A DNA stretch of 64,000 nt from Thiodiazotropha sp040793985 (GCA_040793985.1 JBFNJI010000038.1:1-64000), one strand, 5' to 3'; shown: positions 46,013-55,066, numbered from the stretch's first letter. The notes: a model not told the origin generated them from the sequence alone. A program made the numbers and translations.

Positions 46013-47224
46013 TTGGACGCCTTTGAGTATGTAGCACTCGATCCCAGCGGGAAAGAGCGACGCGGTGTATTGGAGGGCGACAGCCCCAGGCAGGTGCGCC
46101 AGCAACTGCGGGAGTCAGGCCTCACCCCACTCTCCATCGATGTCGCCAGCGGCGCCTCCCAGGAGCGCAAAGGCAGCCTCTTTCAACGCCACATCAATGC
46201 CATGGAGCTGGCCTTGATCACCCGCCAGATGGCAACCCTGTTGCGCTCCGGCCTGCCCCTGGAGCATGTCCTCAAGACAACGGCCTCACAGACCGACAAG
46301 CGGCATGTGGAACGCACCCTGCTGGCGGTGCGGGCAAAGGTGCTGGAGGGTCGCAGCCTTGCGGACGGCCTCAGCGAGTTTCCCAAGACCTTTCCCGAAC
46401 TCTATATCAAGACTGTCGCATCCGGTGAGCAGTCTGGCCACCTCGATGTGGTGCTCGAGCGCCTTGCCGACTATACGGAGCAGCGCCAGCAGATGCGCCA
46501 AAAGACCATTTTTGCCCTCTTCTACCCGGCCCTGCTGACTATAGTCTCCCTGCTTATCGTTGGCGGCCTGCTGACCTATATCGTGCCCCAGGTCACCCGG
46601 GTATTCGAAACCATGCAGGCCGACCTGCCCTGGATCACCCAGGCCCTGATGACTACCAGCGATGTTTTTCGCGCCTACGGCGTGCCAATCTTTCTTTTAT
46701 TGCTGCTGTGCGGGCTCTTCCTCAGCTACCTGCTACGCAAGCCCGGACCCAAACGCTGGTGGCATCGAACCCTGCTGCGCATCCCGCTGGTGGGCCGCCT
46801 GGTGCGCACCTCCAATGCCGCGCGCTTTTCCAGGACCTTGAGCATTATGGCTGCCAGCAGTGTACCGATCCTCGATTCGATGCGCATCGCCTCCCAGGTT
46901 TTGACCAACCTGCCGATGCGCAATGCCGTCGAGGAGGCCACCCTGAGGGTACGCGAGGGCACCAGCCTCTACCGAGCCCTGGAGAACACCGGCTACTTCC
47001 CTCCCATGACCCTCAGCCTGCTGGCAAGCGGTGAATCGAGTGGTAACCTGGAAGGTATGTTGGAACGATCGGCGGATATCCAGGAGCGTGAAATCGAGAC
47101 CCTGGTGACTACGATCCAGGGCCTGTTCGAACCGATACTCATTCTGGTGATGGGTGGTATTGTACTGATTATCGTACTCGCCATACTGCTCCCGATATTC
47201 GACCTCAACCAACTGGTAGGCTGA
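46013..47224 (+). CDS. gspF: T2SS inner-membrane platform protein GspF
   Basis: A 403-residue polytopic protein with two GspF domains. It begins MDAFEYVALDPSGKERRGVLE, and has membrane segments near residues 170-190, 220-240 and 375-398. Signature stretches LITRQMATLLRSGLPLEHVL and ASSVPILDSMRIASQVLTN are present in the two domains. It starts at TTG 46013, six bases after the gspE stop, with GGAGGG about 10 bases upstream; no better ATG exists nearby. Confidence 0.94.
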   Translation: MDAFEYVALDPSGKERRGVLEGDSPRQVRQQLRESGLTPLSIDVASGASQERKGSLFQRHINAMELALITRQMATLLRSGLPLEHVLKTTASQTDKRHVERTLLAVRAKVLEGRSLADGLSEFPKTFPELYIKTVASGEQSGHLDVVLERLADYTEQRQQMRQKTIFALFYPALLTIVSLLIVGGLLTYIVPQVTRVFETMQADLPWITQALMTTSDVFRAYGVPIFLLLLLCGLFLSYLLRKPGPKRWWHRTLLRIPLVGRLVRTSNAARFSRTLSIMAASSVPILDSMRIASQVLTNLPMRNAVEEATLRVREGTSLYRALENTGYFPPMTLSLLASGESSGNLEGMLERSADIQEREIETLVTTIQGLFEPILILVMGGIVLIIVLAILLPIFDLNQLVG

Positions 47225-47228
47225 CACC

Positions 47229-47579
47229 ATGCGAAACCTAACTCGATTGAAACACGCCATTCTGGTTCCCGGCCTGCTATTGAGCCTCGTTGCCTTGCAT
47301 GGTTGCAGTACCACGCCAGAGAGCACACACCTGGATGAGACCAGGGCCGTTCTCAAGGAGGCCCACCTGGCCTACAACAAAAAGGCCTACAAACGGGTTT
47401 TCCAATTGATCTTTCCCCTCGCCGCCGCCGGTAACGACAAGGCACAGTATGCGCTAGGCTACCTCTTCTACTATGGCCTGGGTGTTGAGAAGAGCGAACA
47501 ACAGGCAATGCACTGGATTCAACAGGCCGCGGCCCAGGGTAACCGCAAGGCGAAGAAGGCCTTGATCCCGAACCAGTAG
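47229..47579 (+). CDS. Sel1-repeat lipoprotein at the end of the gsp operon
   Basis: A 116-residue lipoprotein with lipobox LHGC (Cys26) and serine at +2, which predicts outer-membrane sorting. The body holds Sel1-like repeats: AYNKKAYKRVFQLIFPLAAAGNDKAQYALGYLFYYGLGVEK and QQAMHWIQQAAAQGNRKAKKAL. It begins four bases after gspF, so it is in the T2SS operon. Small outer-membrane lipoproteins often serve as secretin pilotins; a pilotin-like role here is inferred only from location and sorting, since known pilotins are not Sel1 proteins (though the PilF-type pilotin is TPR-based, a related fold). Confidence 0.82.
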   Translation: MRNLTRLKHAILVPGLLLSLVALHGCSTTPESTHLDETRAVLKEAHLAYNKKAYKRVFQLIFPLAAAGNDKAQYALGYLFYYGLGVEKSEQQAMHWIQQAAAQGNRKAKKALIPNQ

Positions 47580-47671
47580 TCGTAAGCTGTTCACGGTTGA
47601 TCCAGCTTTCCTGTAGCGGCGCGACTGCATCTCATAAAACAGCTAATGGAGATTGTGCCCGTTGGATAGCG

Positions 47672-48271
47672 TCAGGGCTGTTGTTCAACATTGAATATCA
47701 TGGTTTCACTACCCCCAAACCCCAGGACATTTTTCAAATAGGGAAACTTCTCTCTCTTTACCACCCTGAATCCATTGCGTTCATAGAGAATCTTGGCCCT
47801 CGGATTGGCATCAATCACATCCAGCCTAATGCTGCGATAACCTTTTTGGCGGGCGTATTCCTTCACCTCATCGAGAAGCGTTCCCCCGATGCCTCTTCCT
47901 CTATAGCCGGCCCGAACGGATATGCCATCCAATACCAGTTCTCCCTCCTTCGGTTCTCTCTCGTAAACAGCGAGTAACAGGGCCGCTATACTTCCCTGCA
48001 CATAGCCAAGCAGAGCAATCAAATCTTTATAGCCGGCCCCCCCGGTCAAGGACCCTTTTCCCGTCTTCAATCCTACCAGGCCAACCAGGCCTTCCTTATT
48101 CAAGGCCGAGATTGCATATTCCAAAACGAAACACCTTGATAGCAGCGCCCTCCTTTGATCATCATCGGCTATTGCCAAGGATATTTTTTGTCCGAATGCC
48201 TCATCATATAAAGCTACGGCCTCTTCTTTTAATTCAGGTGGTATTCCAAATTGACAGCGAATGTCGTCCAT
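47672..48271 (-). CDS. GNAT-family N-acetyltransferase
   Basis: A 199-residue acetyltransferase. The acetyl-CoA binding motif is VRAGYRGRGIGGTLLDEVKE (RxxGxG/A pattern), followed by LDVIDANPRAKILYERNGF, the usual fourth strand and helix. Substrate unknown. I chose the ATG at 48271 in preference to the TTG just before it; the ribosome site is weak. It stands between the convergent gsp operon and the dehydratase-like gene. Confidence 0.85.
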   Translation of the reverse strand: MDDIRCQFGIPPELKEEAVALYDEAFGQKISLAIADDDQRRALLSRCFVLEYAISALNKEGLVGLVGLKTGKGSLTGGAGYKDLIALLGYVQGSIAALLLAVYEREPKEGELVLDGISVRAGYRGRGIGGTLLDEVKEYARQKGYRSIRLDVIDANPRAKILYERNGFRVVKREKFPYLKNVLGFGGSETMIFNVEQQP

Positions 48272-48422
48272 CAATTTAATGGTCCATTCGCTTTGCCTGA
48301 CCCTACTTCGGTAATTTCATCCTCAATCACGTTCAATCCTCGCTCAATATAAATCGGCAAAAATCCGTCAACACTGGCTTCTGCGTGGCAATAGAGACCT
48401 CGGAGATGATAACGGTTATATC

Positions 48423-49421
48423 TCATTCGCCGGTCCAACCGTCCGAGAATGAACGGGAGCCAAAGGCTTTCTTGATTTCATCAGGTGATGCGTTACACCC
48501 ACTGAATTGAAGCGCCACCTTTTTTCCTTTTAACAACCGTTTCAGTTTTATCGCTGCCATAACGGTCGCAGCACCTGCCCCCTCAAGGAGATTGTGAGTG
48601 TAATAACCCGCCAAAGCTATACCTTGATATATCTCCTCTTCGGACAGAAGCACAAAGCGGTCTAAATTGTCCCGATAGATAGTAAAAGGAAGCTCGTATG
48701 CAATTCCCGTAGCGAATCCCCCGGCAAAGGTGGTGTTGGCAGATGAGACAATCCTGCCCGCCTTCCATGATTGGTATGCGGCACTGGAGGACTCTGCCTG
48801 CACTGCGAATACCTGAACATCTGGATTGATCGTTTTCATCACAGTGACGGCTGCAGCCACCTCACTGCCTGCGCCAATCGGCAGGATAACCGCATCCAGA
48901 TCGGGTAGCTGTTCAACGATCTCGACAAACTCGGTACCGACACCGTTAATCAAGTGTGGCTCATTTGCCGGATGCGCATAATAGAGAGATTGCTTATCGG
49001 CCAGGTCGGCGACCACGCTCGAAGCCTCCTCAAATGTCTTGCCTGCCTCGATCAGGGTCGCGCCCGTTGATTTTATCCGCTGGTTTTTTACCGGATTGTT
49101 ATTTTCAGGAACAACGACTGTTGCCTTAACACCAAGCCATGCTGCTGATTGAGCTATTGATAGGCCGTGGTTCCCCGTTGAAAAGGTTATGACACCCTCG
49201 ACACCTGAAACCTTCAAATGATGCATGAGGTTGATGCCGCCCCGCACCTTGAATGTTCCCGTTGGATTATGATTTTCGTGTTTTACGAAAACCTCGGCAT
49301 TCAATAACGAAGAGAGGCCCTGGTAGCGAACAAGTTGTGTTGGTATCAGGTGGGCATAGACTATCTTGCGCGCCTTGACCACTTCATTGAATGAGACTGG
49401 ATGGTTTTTATGCTCGATCAA
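48423..49421 (-). CDS. PLP-dependent threonine dehydratase-like enzyme
   Basis: A 332-residue fold-type II PLP enzyme of the threonine/serine dehydratase family. The PLP lysine is in NPTGTFKVRGG (the family's GSFKxRG site), with STGNHGLSIAQSAAWLG after it, the glycine-rich phosphate loop LPIGAGSE, and the C-terminal LQFSGCNAS. There is no ACT regulatory domain, so it is the short catabolic or racemase-like form. It starts at TTG 49421, supported by GAGG eight bases upstream; no ATG lies near. Exact substrate uncertain (threonine, serine, or a hydroxyaspartate-type substrate). Confidence 0.83.
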   Translation of the reverse strand: MIEHKNHPVSFNEVVKARKIVYAHLIPTQLVRYQGLSSLLNAEVFVKHENHNPTGTFKVRGGINLMHHLKVSGVEGVITFSTGNHGLSIAQSAAWLGVKATVVVPENNNPVKNQRIKSTGATLIEAGKTFEEASSVVADLADKQSLYYAHPANEPHLINGVGTEFVEIVEQLPDLDAVILPIGAGSEVAAAVTVMKTINPDVQVFAVQAESSSAAYQSWKAGRIVSSANTTFAGGFATGIAYELPFTIYRDNLDRFVLLSEEEIYQGIALAGYYTHNLLEGAGAATVMAAIKLKRLLKGKKVALQFSGCNASPDEIKKAFGSRSFSDGWTGE

Positions 49422-49557
49422 CTTTATACCTCATCCTTTAGAAACCCGCGTGCGAGCTCCTCTCCCTATCCTCCAGGGGACTGCAGACCAAGGCGGTTGT
49501 AGCGCAAGACTGGCTGCCCACGGAGGTCCGCAGGCACCAGGCAAGCGGTGGAATTGC

Positions 49558-50943
49558 TTAGATAACCTTGGAGAAGCTTCCCTGTGATTGCTTGCTGCCG
49601 AGGTAGGCATCGAACTGCATGCAGATGTTTCTGATCAGCAGCCGTCCCCTGGGCAGGACCCTTATCTCCTTGTCATCGATGGTCAGCAGACCGTCGGCGG
49701 CCATCTCCCGCAGTGACTCCAGCTCACTGGCGAAGTACTCCTTGAACAGCAGATCCCAGTGTTGCTCCACATCCGCAAAGGGGAGGACGAAATGGCAGAT
49801 CAGGCGGGTGATCACATCGCGCCGCAGCAGATCGTCCCGGCTGAGTTCCACGCCACGGAACACCGCCAGTCTGCCGCTGTCGATGCGCTGGTAATACTCA
49901 TCGAGACTGCGCATGTTTTGCGCATAACTCGGACCCACCATGCCGATGGAGGTGGCGCCCAATCCGATCAGGTCGCAATCGGCGTGGGTTGAGTAGCCCT
50001 GGAAATTCCGATACAGGGTGCCGTCCTGCTGTGCCAGCACCAGTTCATCGTTGGGTTTGGCGAAATGGTCCATTCCCACGTAGACATAACCGGCAGCCGA
50101 CAGCTTGTCGATGGTCATCTGCAGGATATCGAGCTTCTCCTGGGCCGGCGGCAGCTCCTCGGCATTGATCCGTCGTTGTGGTTTGAAGCGCTCCGGCAGA
50201 TGGGCATAGTTGAACACCGAGAGGCGGTCGGGATCGACTTCGAGGATCTGATCCAGAGTGCTTGAAAAGCTCTCCACGTCCTGAAAAGGGAGTCCATAGA
50301 TGAGATCGATACTGATGGAACGGAAGCCTTCGTCCCGCGCTTTCTGCAGCACGCCCAGGGTCTCATCCTTGCTCTGAATCCGGTTCACCGCTTTCTGTAC
50401 CCGGGGATCGAAGTCCTGCACCCCCAGGCTCATGCGATTGAATCCCAGCTCCCTCAGCAGCTTGATGGTGTCACCCTTCGCCTCCCTGGGATCTATCTCG
50501 ATCGAGTACTCACCGCTGTCGTCGTCGAGCAGGGTGAAATATTTGCGTGTCTGCGCCACCAGCTCACGCATCTCGTCTTGACTGATGAAGGTCGGCGTAC
50601 CCCCACCCCAATGGAGCTGGGTTACCACACGAGATGAATCAAACAGCTCCGACTGCATGCGCATCTCTTCGTAGATACGCGCAAGATAGTCCGCAGCCAG
50701 GGTGCGATCCTTGGTGGCCACCTTATTGCACGCACAATAGAAACAGACCGTGTCGCAGAAGGGAATATGAAAATAGAGCGACAGCGGGTTGCCACCCTCG
50801 TTGCTCGACCTGGCTACGCGTTTGTACTCCTCTTCATTGAAGCCGTCATGAAACTGAACCGCCGTGGGATAGGAGGTGTAACGCGGACCGCTCTGATCAT
50901 ACTTGGCGATCAGATCGAGATCGAATTGTGTTGAGTGATCCAT
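49558..50943 (-). CDS. hemN: Oxygen-independent coproporphyrinogen III dehydrogenase HemN
   Basis: A 461-residue radical SAM enzyme of haem synthesis under low oxygen, converting coproporphyrinogen III to protoporphyrinogen IX. Residues 20-30 read PRYTSYPTAVQ, a HemN hallmark that distinguishes it from HemW. The radical SAM cluster motif CDTVCFYC has Cys63, Cys67, Cys70, and GGGTPTFIS follows. Other signatures are SIGVQDF-like SLGVQDFDPRVQKAVNRIQ and DLIGLGATSIGMVG. Length matches HemN. No clear FNR box could be placed upstream. Confidence 0.95.
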   Translation of the reverse strand: MDHSTQFDLDLIAKYDQSGPRYTSYPTAVQFHDGFNEEEYKRVARSSNEGGNPLSLYFHIPFCDTVCFYCACNKVATKDRTLAADYLARIYEEMRMQSELFDSSRVVTQLHWGGGTPTFISQDEMRELVAQTRKYFTLLDDDSGEYSIEIDPREAKGDTIKLLRELGFNRMSLGVQDFDPRVQKAVNRIQSKDETLGVLQKARDEGFRSISIDLIYGLPFQDVESFSSTLDQILEVDPDRLSVFNYAHLPERFKPQRRINAEELPPAQEKLDILQMTIDKLSAAGYVYVGMDHFAKPNDELVLAQQDGTLYRNFQGYSTHADCDLIGLGATSIGMVGPSYAQNMRSLDEYYQRIDSGRLAVFRGVELSRDDLLRRDVITRLICHFVLPFADVEQHWDLLFKEYFASELESLREMAADGLLTIDDKEIRVLPRGRLLIRNICMQFDAYLGSKQSQGSFSKVI

Positions 50944-51000
50944 AAATTTAAAGTTTCTCTATATTTGATAATTTTTCATGGAGACGTCGATACTTGCAGA

Positions 51001-51318
51001 CTACTCCTCCTCCACATCTATACCCTTGCGATGGGTCTCGTTGATCTGCCGCAGCAGGATAGCGAATGGGATATCGTCGCCATGACGATCTACCAATGGC
51101 ATGAAAGAGAGGTCTTCGCGTCCAAAGCGGTAGTCACCCTCCTCCATCGACTGGAAGAGAGACTTGATACCCGCTTCGAGGGGTTCCAGGAACGGGGGAT
51201 ATAGACTCATCTCATCCAACTGGAAGTCGAAGCAGTCCCGCAGGTCATCCACCTCGAATACGGCCTGCTTGACCCACTCCACGTACTCTTCCGCACTGCG
51301 CGCGCGCTGTATACTCAT
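51001..51318 (-). CDS. Hypothetical acidic protein
   Basis: A 105-residue soluble protein with a net acidic composition (MSIQRARSAEEYVEWVKQAVFEVDDLRDCFDFQLDEMSL...DVEEE). Strongly helical, one Cys. No signal peptide or known domain. AGAAGAG lies directly upstream of the ATG. It lies between hemN (57 bp downstream of its stop) and prmB. Function unknown; the gene looks real from its codon pattern and compact spacing. Confidence 0.7.
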   Translation of the reverse strand: MSIQRARSAEEYVEWVKQAVFEVDDLRDCFDFQLDEMSLYPPFLEPLEAGIKSLFQSMEEGDYRFGREDLSFMPLVDRHGDDIPFAILLRQINETHRKGIDVEEE

Positions 51319-51397
51319 CTCTTCTGATTTCTCTCTCCGGAGCGGATCCCCGCCGATCCTCCTATCCGCCCATGATTCTATATTCGTACACCGCTCC

Positions 51398-52273
51398 CTA
51401 TTCTGCCAGATCCGTCGCGGTCAGCAGAAACACCCCCTCGCCGCCACGCTCGAAATCGAGCCAGACAAAGGGTAGCTGGGGATAGCGCTCCATCACCAGC
51501 TGGGCGCTGTTGCCCACCTCGACAATCAAAATCCCATGGGGCGCCAGATAGGGTGCCGCCTGGTGCAATATACGTTGGACAATCTCCAGCCCGTTTTCAT
51601 CCGCCTGCAGCGCCATCCGGGGCTCATGCCGGTACTCCGCGGGCAACGCCTCCATTTCGGCCTCGCCCACATAGGGGGGATTGGAGACAATCAGGTCGTA
51701 TTGCTTGCGGGGCAGCGCCTCGAACAGGTCCGAGCGGTGGATTGTCACCCGCTCCTGTAGACCATACTCGGCGACATTCCGTTGCGCCACCTCCAATACA
51801 TCCGCTGAAATATCGACCAGATCGACCCGGCAATCGGCGAGGTAGGCAGCGGTGGCGATCCCGATACAGCCACTGCCGCAGCAGAGATCGAGGACCTGTG
51901 GGGCAGCGGGTTCCAGCCAGGGGGAGTAACCCCGCTCTATCAATTCGGCGAGGGGTGACCGGGGGATCAGTACCCGCTCATCGACATGAAACCGCATCCC
52001 GGCAAACCAGGCCTCTCCCAACAGGTAGGGTAGCGGAATACGCTCCTCGATCCGGCGTTCTATCAGATCGCCCACCCGTTCACGTTCGCCAGCGGTCAAG
52101 CGGCAATCAAACCAGTCGGCAGGAAGGTCGGGCGGTAGATGCAGGGCACCCAATACCAGTGCTGCGGCCTCATCCAGGGCATTATCGGTGCCATGCCCGA
52201 AAAAGAGTCTTGCCTCGGTGAAGCGACTCGTCCCCCAACGGATGAAGTCTGCAATGGTTTTGAGTGTTTGCAC
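51398..52273 (-). CDS. prmB: 50S ribosomal protein L3 glutamine methyltransferase PrmB
   Basis: A 291-residue SAM-dependent methyltransferase that modifies a glutamine in ribosomal protein L3. The N-terminus QTLKTIADFIRWGTSRF and FFGHGTDNALDEAAALVL are specific to PrmB rather than PrmC. SAM-binding motif VLDLCCGSGCIGIATAAYL and catalytic NPPYV (about residues 198-202) are present. I start at GTG 52273, which fits the family N-terminus; a TTG 14 codons upstream is the alternative. No ATG is available in the first 100 codons before the GTG. Confidence 0.93.
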   Translation of the reverse strand: MQTLKTIADFIRWGTSRFTEARLFFGHGTDNALDEAAALVLGALHLPPDLPADWFDCRLTAGERERVGDLIERRIEERIPLPYLLGEAWFAGMRFHVDERVLIPRSPLAELIERGYSPWLEPAAPQVLDLCCGSGCIGIATAAYLADCRVDLVDISADVLEVAQRNVAEYGLQERVTIHRSDLFEALPRKQYDLIVSNPPYVGEAEMEALPAEYRHEPRMALQADENGLEIVQRILHQAAPYLAPHGILIVEVGNSAQLVMERYPQLPFVWLDFERGGEGVFLLTATDLAE

Positions 52274-52405
52274 GGGACTAACTGGTTGAAAAACGGTGAA
52301 GTGTAGCCGATTCAACCAGTAAGTTATAGGGGGTGGATATCAACAAAAGGCGGGGTGGTAGGCCTCAACGGCCTCCACCCCCAGACGAATCAGTCCAATG
52401 TCTAC

Positions 52406-52873
52406 TCAGGCTGCCTGAGAATTGGAGTCGCCTACAACACTCAGAGGACGCTCCTCATCCTCCTTCTTGCCCAGATTTCTTCTCACCAGGTCGCCCAGTG
52501 AGATGTTTGCCAGGAAGTTGAATATCTCACTGCTGAGATCATCCCACAGGGTATGGGTGAGACAGCGGGCTCCGCCGCTGCAGTTCTGTCTGCCGCCGCA
52601 GCGGGTGAACTCCACCCACTCATCGACTGCACAGATGATATTGGCTATCGAAATCTCATCGGCGCTCTTGCCGAGGTAGTAGCCACCGCCAGGTCCTCTG
52701 ACACCGCGTACCAGATCTTTGTTTCTCAGGGCGGCGAATAGCTGTTCCAGATAGGAGAGCGAGATACCCTGGTTTTCAGATATCTCCGCCAGTGTAACCG
52801 GACCATTTTTGCCGTTCAGAGCCAGATCCAGCATTGCGGTAACCGCATATCGACCTTTTGTTGACAATCTCAT
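52406..52873 (-). CDS. iscR: Fe-S cluster regulator IscR
   Basis: A 155-residue Rrf2-family regulator. The winged helix begins MRLSTKGRYAVTAMLDLAL, the recognition part is ISLSYLEQLFAALRNKDLVRG, and the cluster ligands are Cys92, Cys98, Cys104 and His107, the same positions as in E. coli IscR. This supports a [2Fe-2S]-sensing repressor of Fe-S assembly. Unlike the E. coli operon, iscS does not follow on this strand (prmB does). An IscR-like operator is seen about 60-85 bp upstream. Confidence 0.93.
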   Translation of the reverse strand: MRLSTKGRYAVTAMLDLALNGKNGPVTLAEISENQGISLSYLEQLFAALRNKDLVRGVRGPGGGYYLGKSADEISIANIICAVDEWVEFTRCGGRQNCSGGARCLTHTLWDDLSSEIFNFLANISLGDLVRRNLGKKEDEERPLSVVGDSNSQAA

Positions 52874-52932
52874 TGGTTTTCTCCAGTGGTATTAACTTAT
52901 TACCCAGTAAATCACTTGGTAATTAGACTAGA

Positions 52933-52957
52933 GTAACTAAGTAAATTAGTCAACTAT
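52933..52957 (-). promoter_or_regulatory. Putative IscR operator overlapping iscR promoter
   Basis: On the minus strand ATAGTTGACTAATTTAC is followed by TTAGTTAC. This resembles the type 1 IscR site (ATAnYYGACTR...), with an imperfect second half. TTGACT within it can serve as a -35, with TAGTCT 17 bases downstream as a weak -10. It fits autoregulation. Confidence 0.55.
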
Positions 52958-53033
52958 TTATGCCGAAAAAATTTCAGAATTTTTGTGGTTTTTAATTATT
53001 TGATACATATCAGCTAGTTATGTAGTGACAACC

Positions 53034-54194
53034 TTAGCTGTCCTGCCTGTAGGGAGAGCTTGTAAGCAGGCTTTTTTCGTAATCAATGATCGCCGGTGCC
53101 TCGCGATCGAGAAAATCCTGAATACTCACCCTGAACCGGTTGTCGCTGATCCAGTGATAGGAGCGGGTCCGAGCGGGTAGAAAACCCCGCCATATCTTGT
53201 GCTCGCCTTGGGCCCCGGGCTCGAAGCGCTGCAACCTCTGTTTGATGGCATACTCGATTCCCTGATAGTAACAGGTCTCGAAATGGAGACTGTCGTAGTG
53301 GTGCAGGCATCCCCAGTGACGGCCGTAGAGCACCGACCGGCTTCGATAGAGCAACGCACCTGCCACGCAGAGAGAACCGTCATAGGCATATATCACTATC
53401 ACCTGCTCGCCCATGGTACGGCCGATTTCACGAAAAAAACCGACATTCAATGTCGGCAGGCTGTATCGCTCCTCAAAGGTTTTGGCATAGAAGTCCGCAA
53501 ACAGTTGCCACTCCTCTTCCGAGACCTGGTCACCCGGGAGCACACGAAAACGGATTCCGGCGTCCGCAACTTTACGCCGCTCCTGCCTGATGTTCTTTCT
53601 CCGCTTTGCCGTCAACCGGGAAAGAAACTGATCGAAATCCCCGTACCCCCGGTTGTGCCAGTGGAACTGCACTCCAAGCCGCTCCATCATCCCCATCGAC
53701 TTCAACACCGCCCCCTCTTCCGCAGTGGTAAAGAGCCAATGCATGGAAGAGAAATCCGACTCACTCGCCAACTGCCTGGTGGCGGAGATCATCAGCTTCC
53801 TCAGCTGCAGGCTATCCGCATCGGGATGGACCAATAGACGGTCGCCATAGGCGGGAGTGTAGGGTATAGCACTGACCAGTTTCGGGTAGTAGTGAAGTCC
53901 GCTTCGCTGATAGGCGTCAGCCCATGCATGATCAAAGACAAATTCGCCATAGGAGTTGGTTTTTATATAGAGTGGAGACAATGCCACAAGATGGTTTTCT
54001 TGCCGAACTGCCAAGTGGCAGGGTACCCAGCCGTATTTCCTACCCACGCAATCATGATGCTCCATCGCGGCATGAAAGGCGTATTTCAGGAAGGGATTGT
54101 TATCGGTCACCAAGCGATCCCACTCATCCCGGTTCAGCTCATCTATGCTATGGTGGAATTCAACCTGGATAGACCTGTCTCTGACTGCTTTCAT
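53034..54194 (-). CDS. COG3146/DUF482-type GNAT acyltransferase
   Basis: A 386-residue cytoplasmic protein of the FemAB-like/GNAT superfamily known as DUF482 (COG3146). Family traits are FLKYAFHAAMEHHDCVG near the start, LVALSPLYIKTNSYGEFVFDHAWADAYQR, LTAKRRKNIRQERRKV in the middle and GRHWGCLHHYDSLHFETCYYQGIEYAI. Function is not firmly known; related proteins are described as acyltransferases acting on cell-wall or lipid precursors. It is transcribed alone toward iscR and is divergent from the YedK-like gene. Confidence 0.85.
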   Translation of the reverse strand: MKAVRDRSIQVEFHHSIDELNRDEWDRLVTDNNPFLKYAFHAAMEHHDCVGRKYGWVPCHLAVRQENHLVALSPLYIKTNSYGEFVFDHAWADAYQRSGLHYYPKLVSAIPYTPAYGDRLLVHPDADSLQLRKLMISATRQLASESDFSSMHWLFTTAEEGAVLKSMGMMERLGVQFHWHNRGYGDFDQFLSRLTAKRRKNIRQERRKVADAGIRFRVLPGDQVSEEEWQLFADFYAKTFEERYSLPTLNVGFFREIGRTMGEQVIVIYAYDGSLCVAGALLYRSRSVLYGRHWGCLHHYDSLHFETCYYQGIEYAIKQRLQRFEPGAQGEHKIWRGFLPARTRSYHWISDNRFRVSIQDFLDREAPAIIDYEKSLLTSSPYRQDS

Positions 54195-54359
54195 AGTGGC
54201 GCTCTGTACAAAACCAGCGATCTTTCATTTATTCCGCGTGAACGTATTCTGATTGACAGCAATCAACCCTGATACTACTTTCTTCTTCAAACACCAGGCG
54301 CGCTGAGCATTAGGCTGACGGCGTGATACTCATCACTATCCTACGAGACCATTGGATCC

Positions 54360-55022
54360 ATGTGCGGCAGGTTCTACCTCGATGTTACTGCAGAGGATAT
54401 GCTCGAATACTTCGGCCTGCCCTTCGCACCGCAACTCAGCCCTCACTACAATATAGCGCCATCGCAGCAGGTGGCGGCAATCAAATCGGGGGAAAATAGC
54501 CGGGAATTTGTCTGGTTGCACTGGGGACTGATCCCCTTCTGGGCCAAACACAAGAAATTCGGTTACCGCACCATCAACGCCCGCGCCGAGACCGTCGACA
54601 CCAAACCCTCATTCCATGCGGCATTCAAATATCGCAGATGCCTGATTCCTGCCAGCGGCTTTTTCGAGTGGAAATCGACCCGCGAGGGAAAGCAGCCCTA
54701 CTGCATCAGAGCTGATGGCGGCCAGCCCTTCGCCTTTGCCGGGCTCTATGAACACTGGGAAGGCAGCGAGGGAGAGATGATCGACTCCTGTAGCATTATC
54801 GTAACCGAGGCCAAGGGTAAAATCGCCACCATCCATGACCGAATGCCGGTAATCCTAGCGGCCGACAATTATGACGCCTGGCTCGATAGGGATACCAGGG
54901 ATCCGGCGATCCTGAAACCCATGTTGCTGCCACAAGAGATTGAGGGCATCGAACTCTATGCCGTCAGTCGTGCGGTAAACAGTCCCAAAAACGACAGCCC
55001 GGACAATATCAAACCCATCTGA
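54360..55022 (+). CDS. Abasic-site DNA-protein crosslink protein (HMCES/YedK family)
   Basis: A 220-residue SRAP-domain protein that covalently shields abasic sites in single-stranded DNA through its N-terminal Cys. MCGRFYL places the catalytic Cys at position 2. Other active-site residues are Asn73 in INARAE, Glu103 in GFFEW and His159 in IHDRMPVI, matching E. coli YedK positions within two residues. Length fits. It is followed by a bidirectional terminator. Confidence 0.95.
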   Translation: MCGRFYLDVTAEDMLEYFGLPFAPQLSPHYNIAPSQQVAAIKSGENSREFVWLHWGLIPFWAKHKKFGYRTINARAETVDTKPSFHAAFKYRRCLIPASGFFEWKSTREGKQPYCIRADGGQPFAFAGLYEHWEGSEGEMIDSCSIIVTEAKGKIATIHDRMPVILAADNYDAWLDRDTRDPAILKPMLLPQEIEGIELYAVSRAVNSPKNDSPDNIKPI

Positions 55023-55044
55023 AATGAGCCTGGATAGCCAATAA

Positions 55045-55066
55045 AAAACCCGCCGGAGCGGGTTTT
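55045..55066. terminator. Bidirectional rho-independent terminator
   Basis: AAAACCCGC, loop CGGA, GCGGGTTTT, then TCTTTTG on the plus strand and a T-rich tail on the minus strand. It serves the YedK-like gene (plus) and the convergent PEP-CTERM gene (minus). Confidence 0.9.

Noticed and set aside
50944..50990. Possible FNR site upstream of hemN (TTGAT...)
   Set aside because: The second half site does not match ATCAA, so it is not a credible FNR box.
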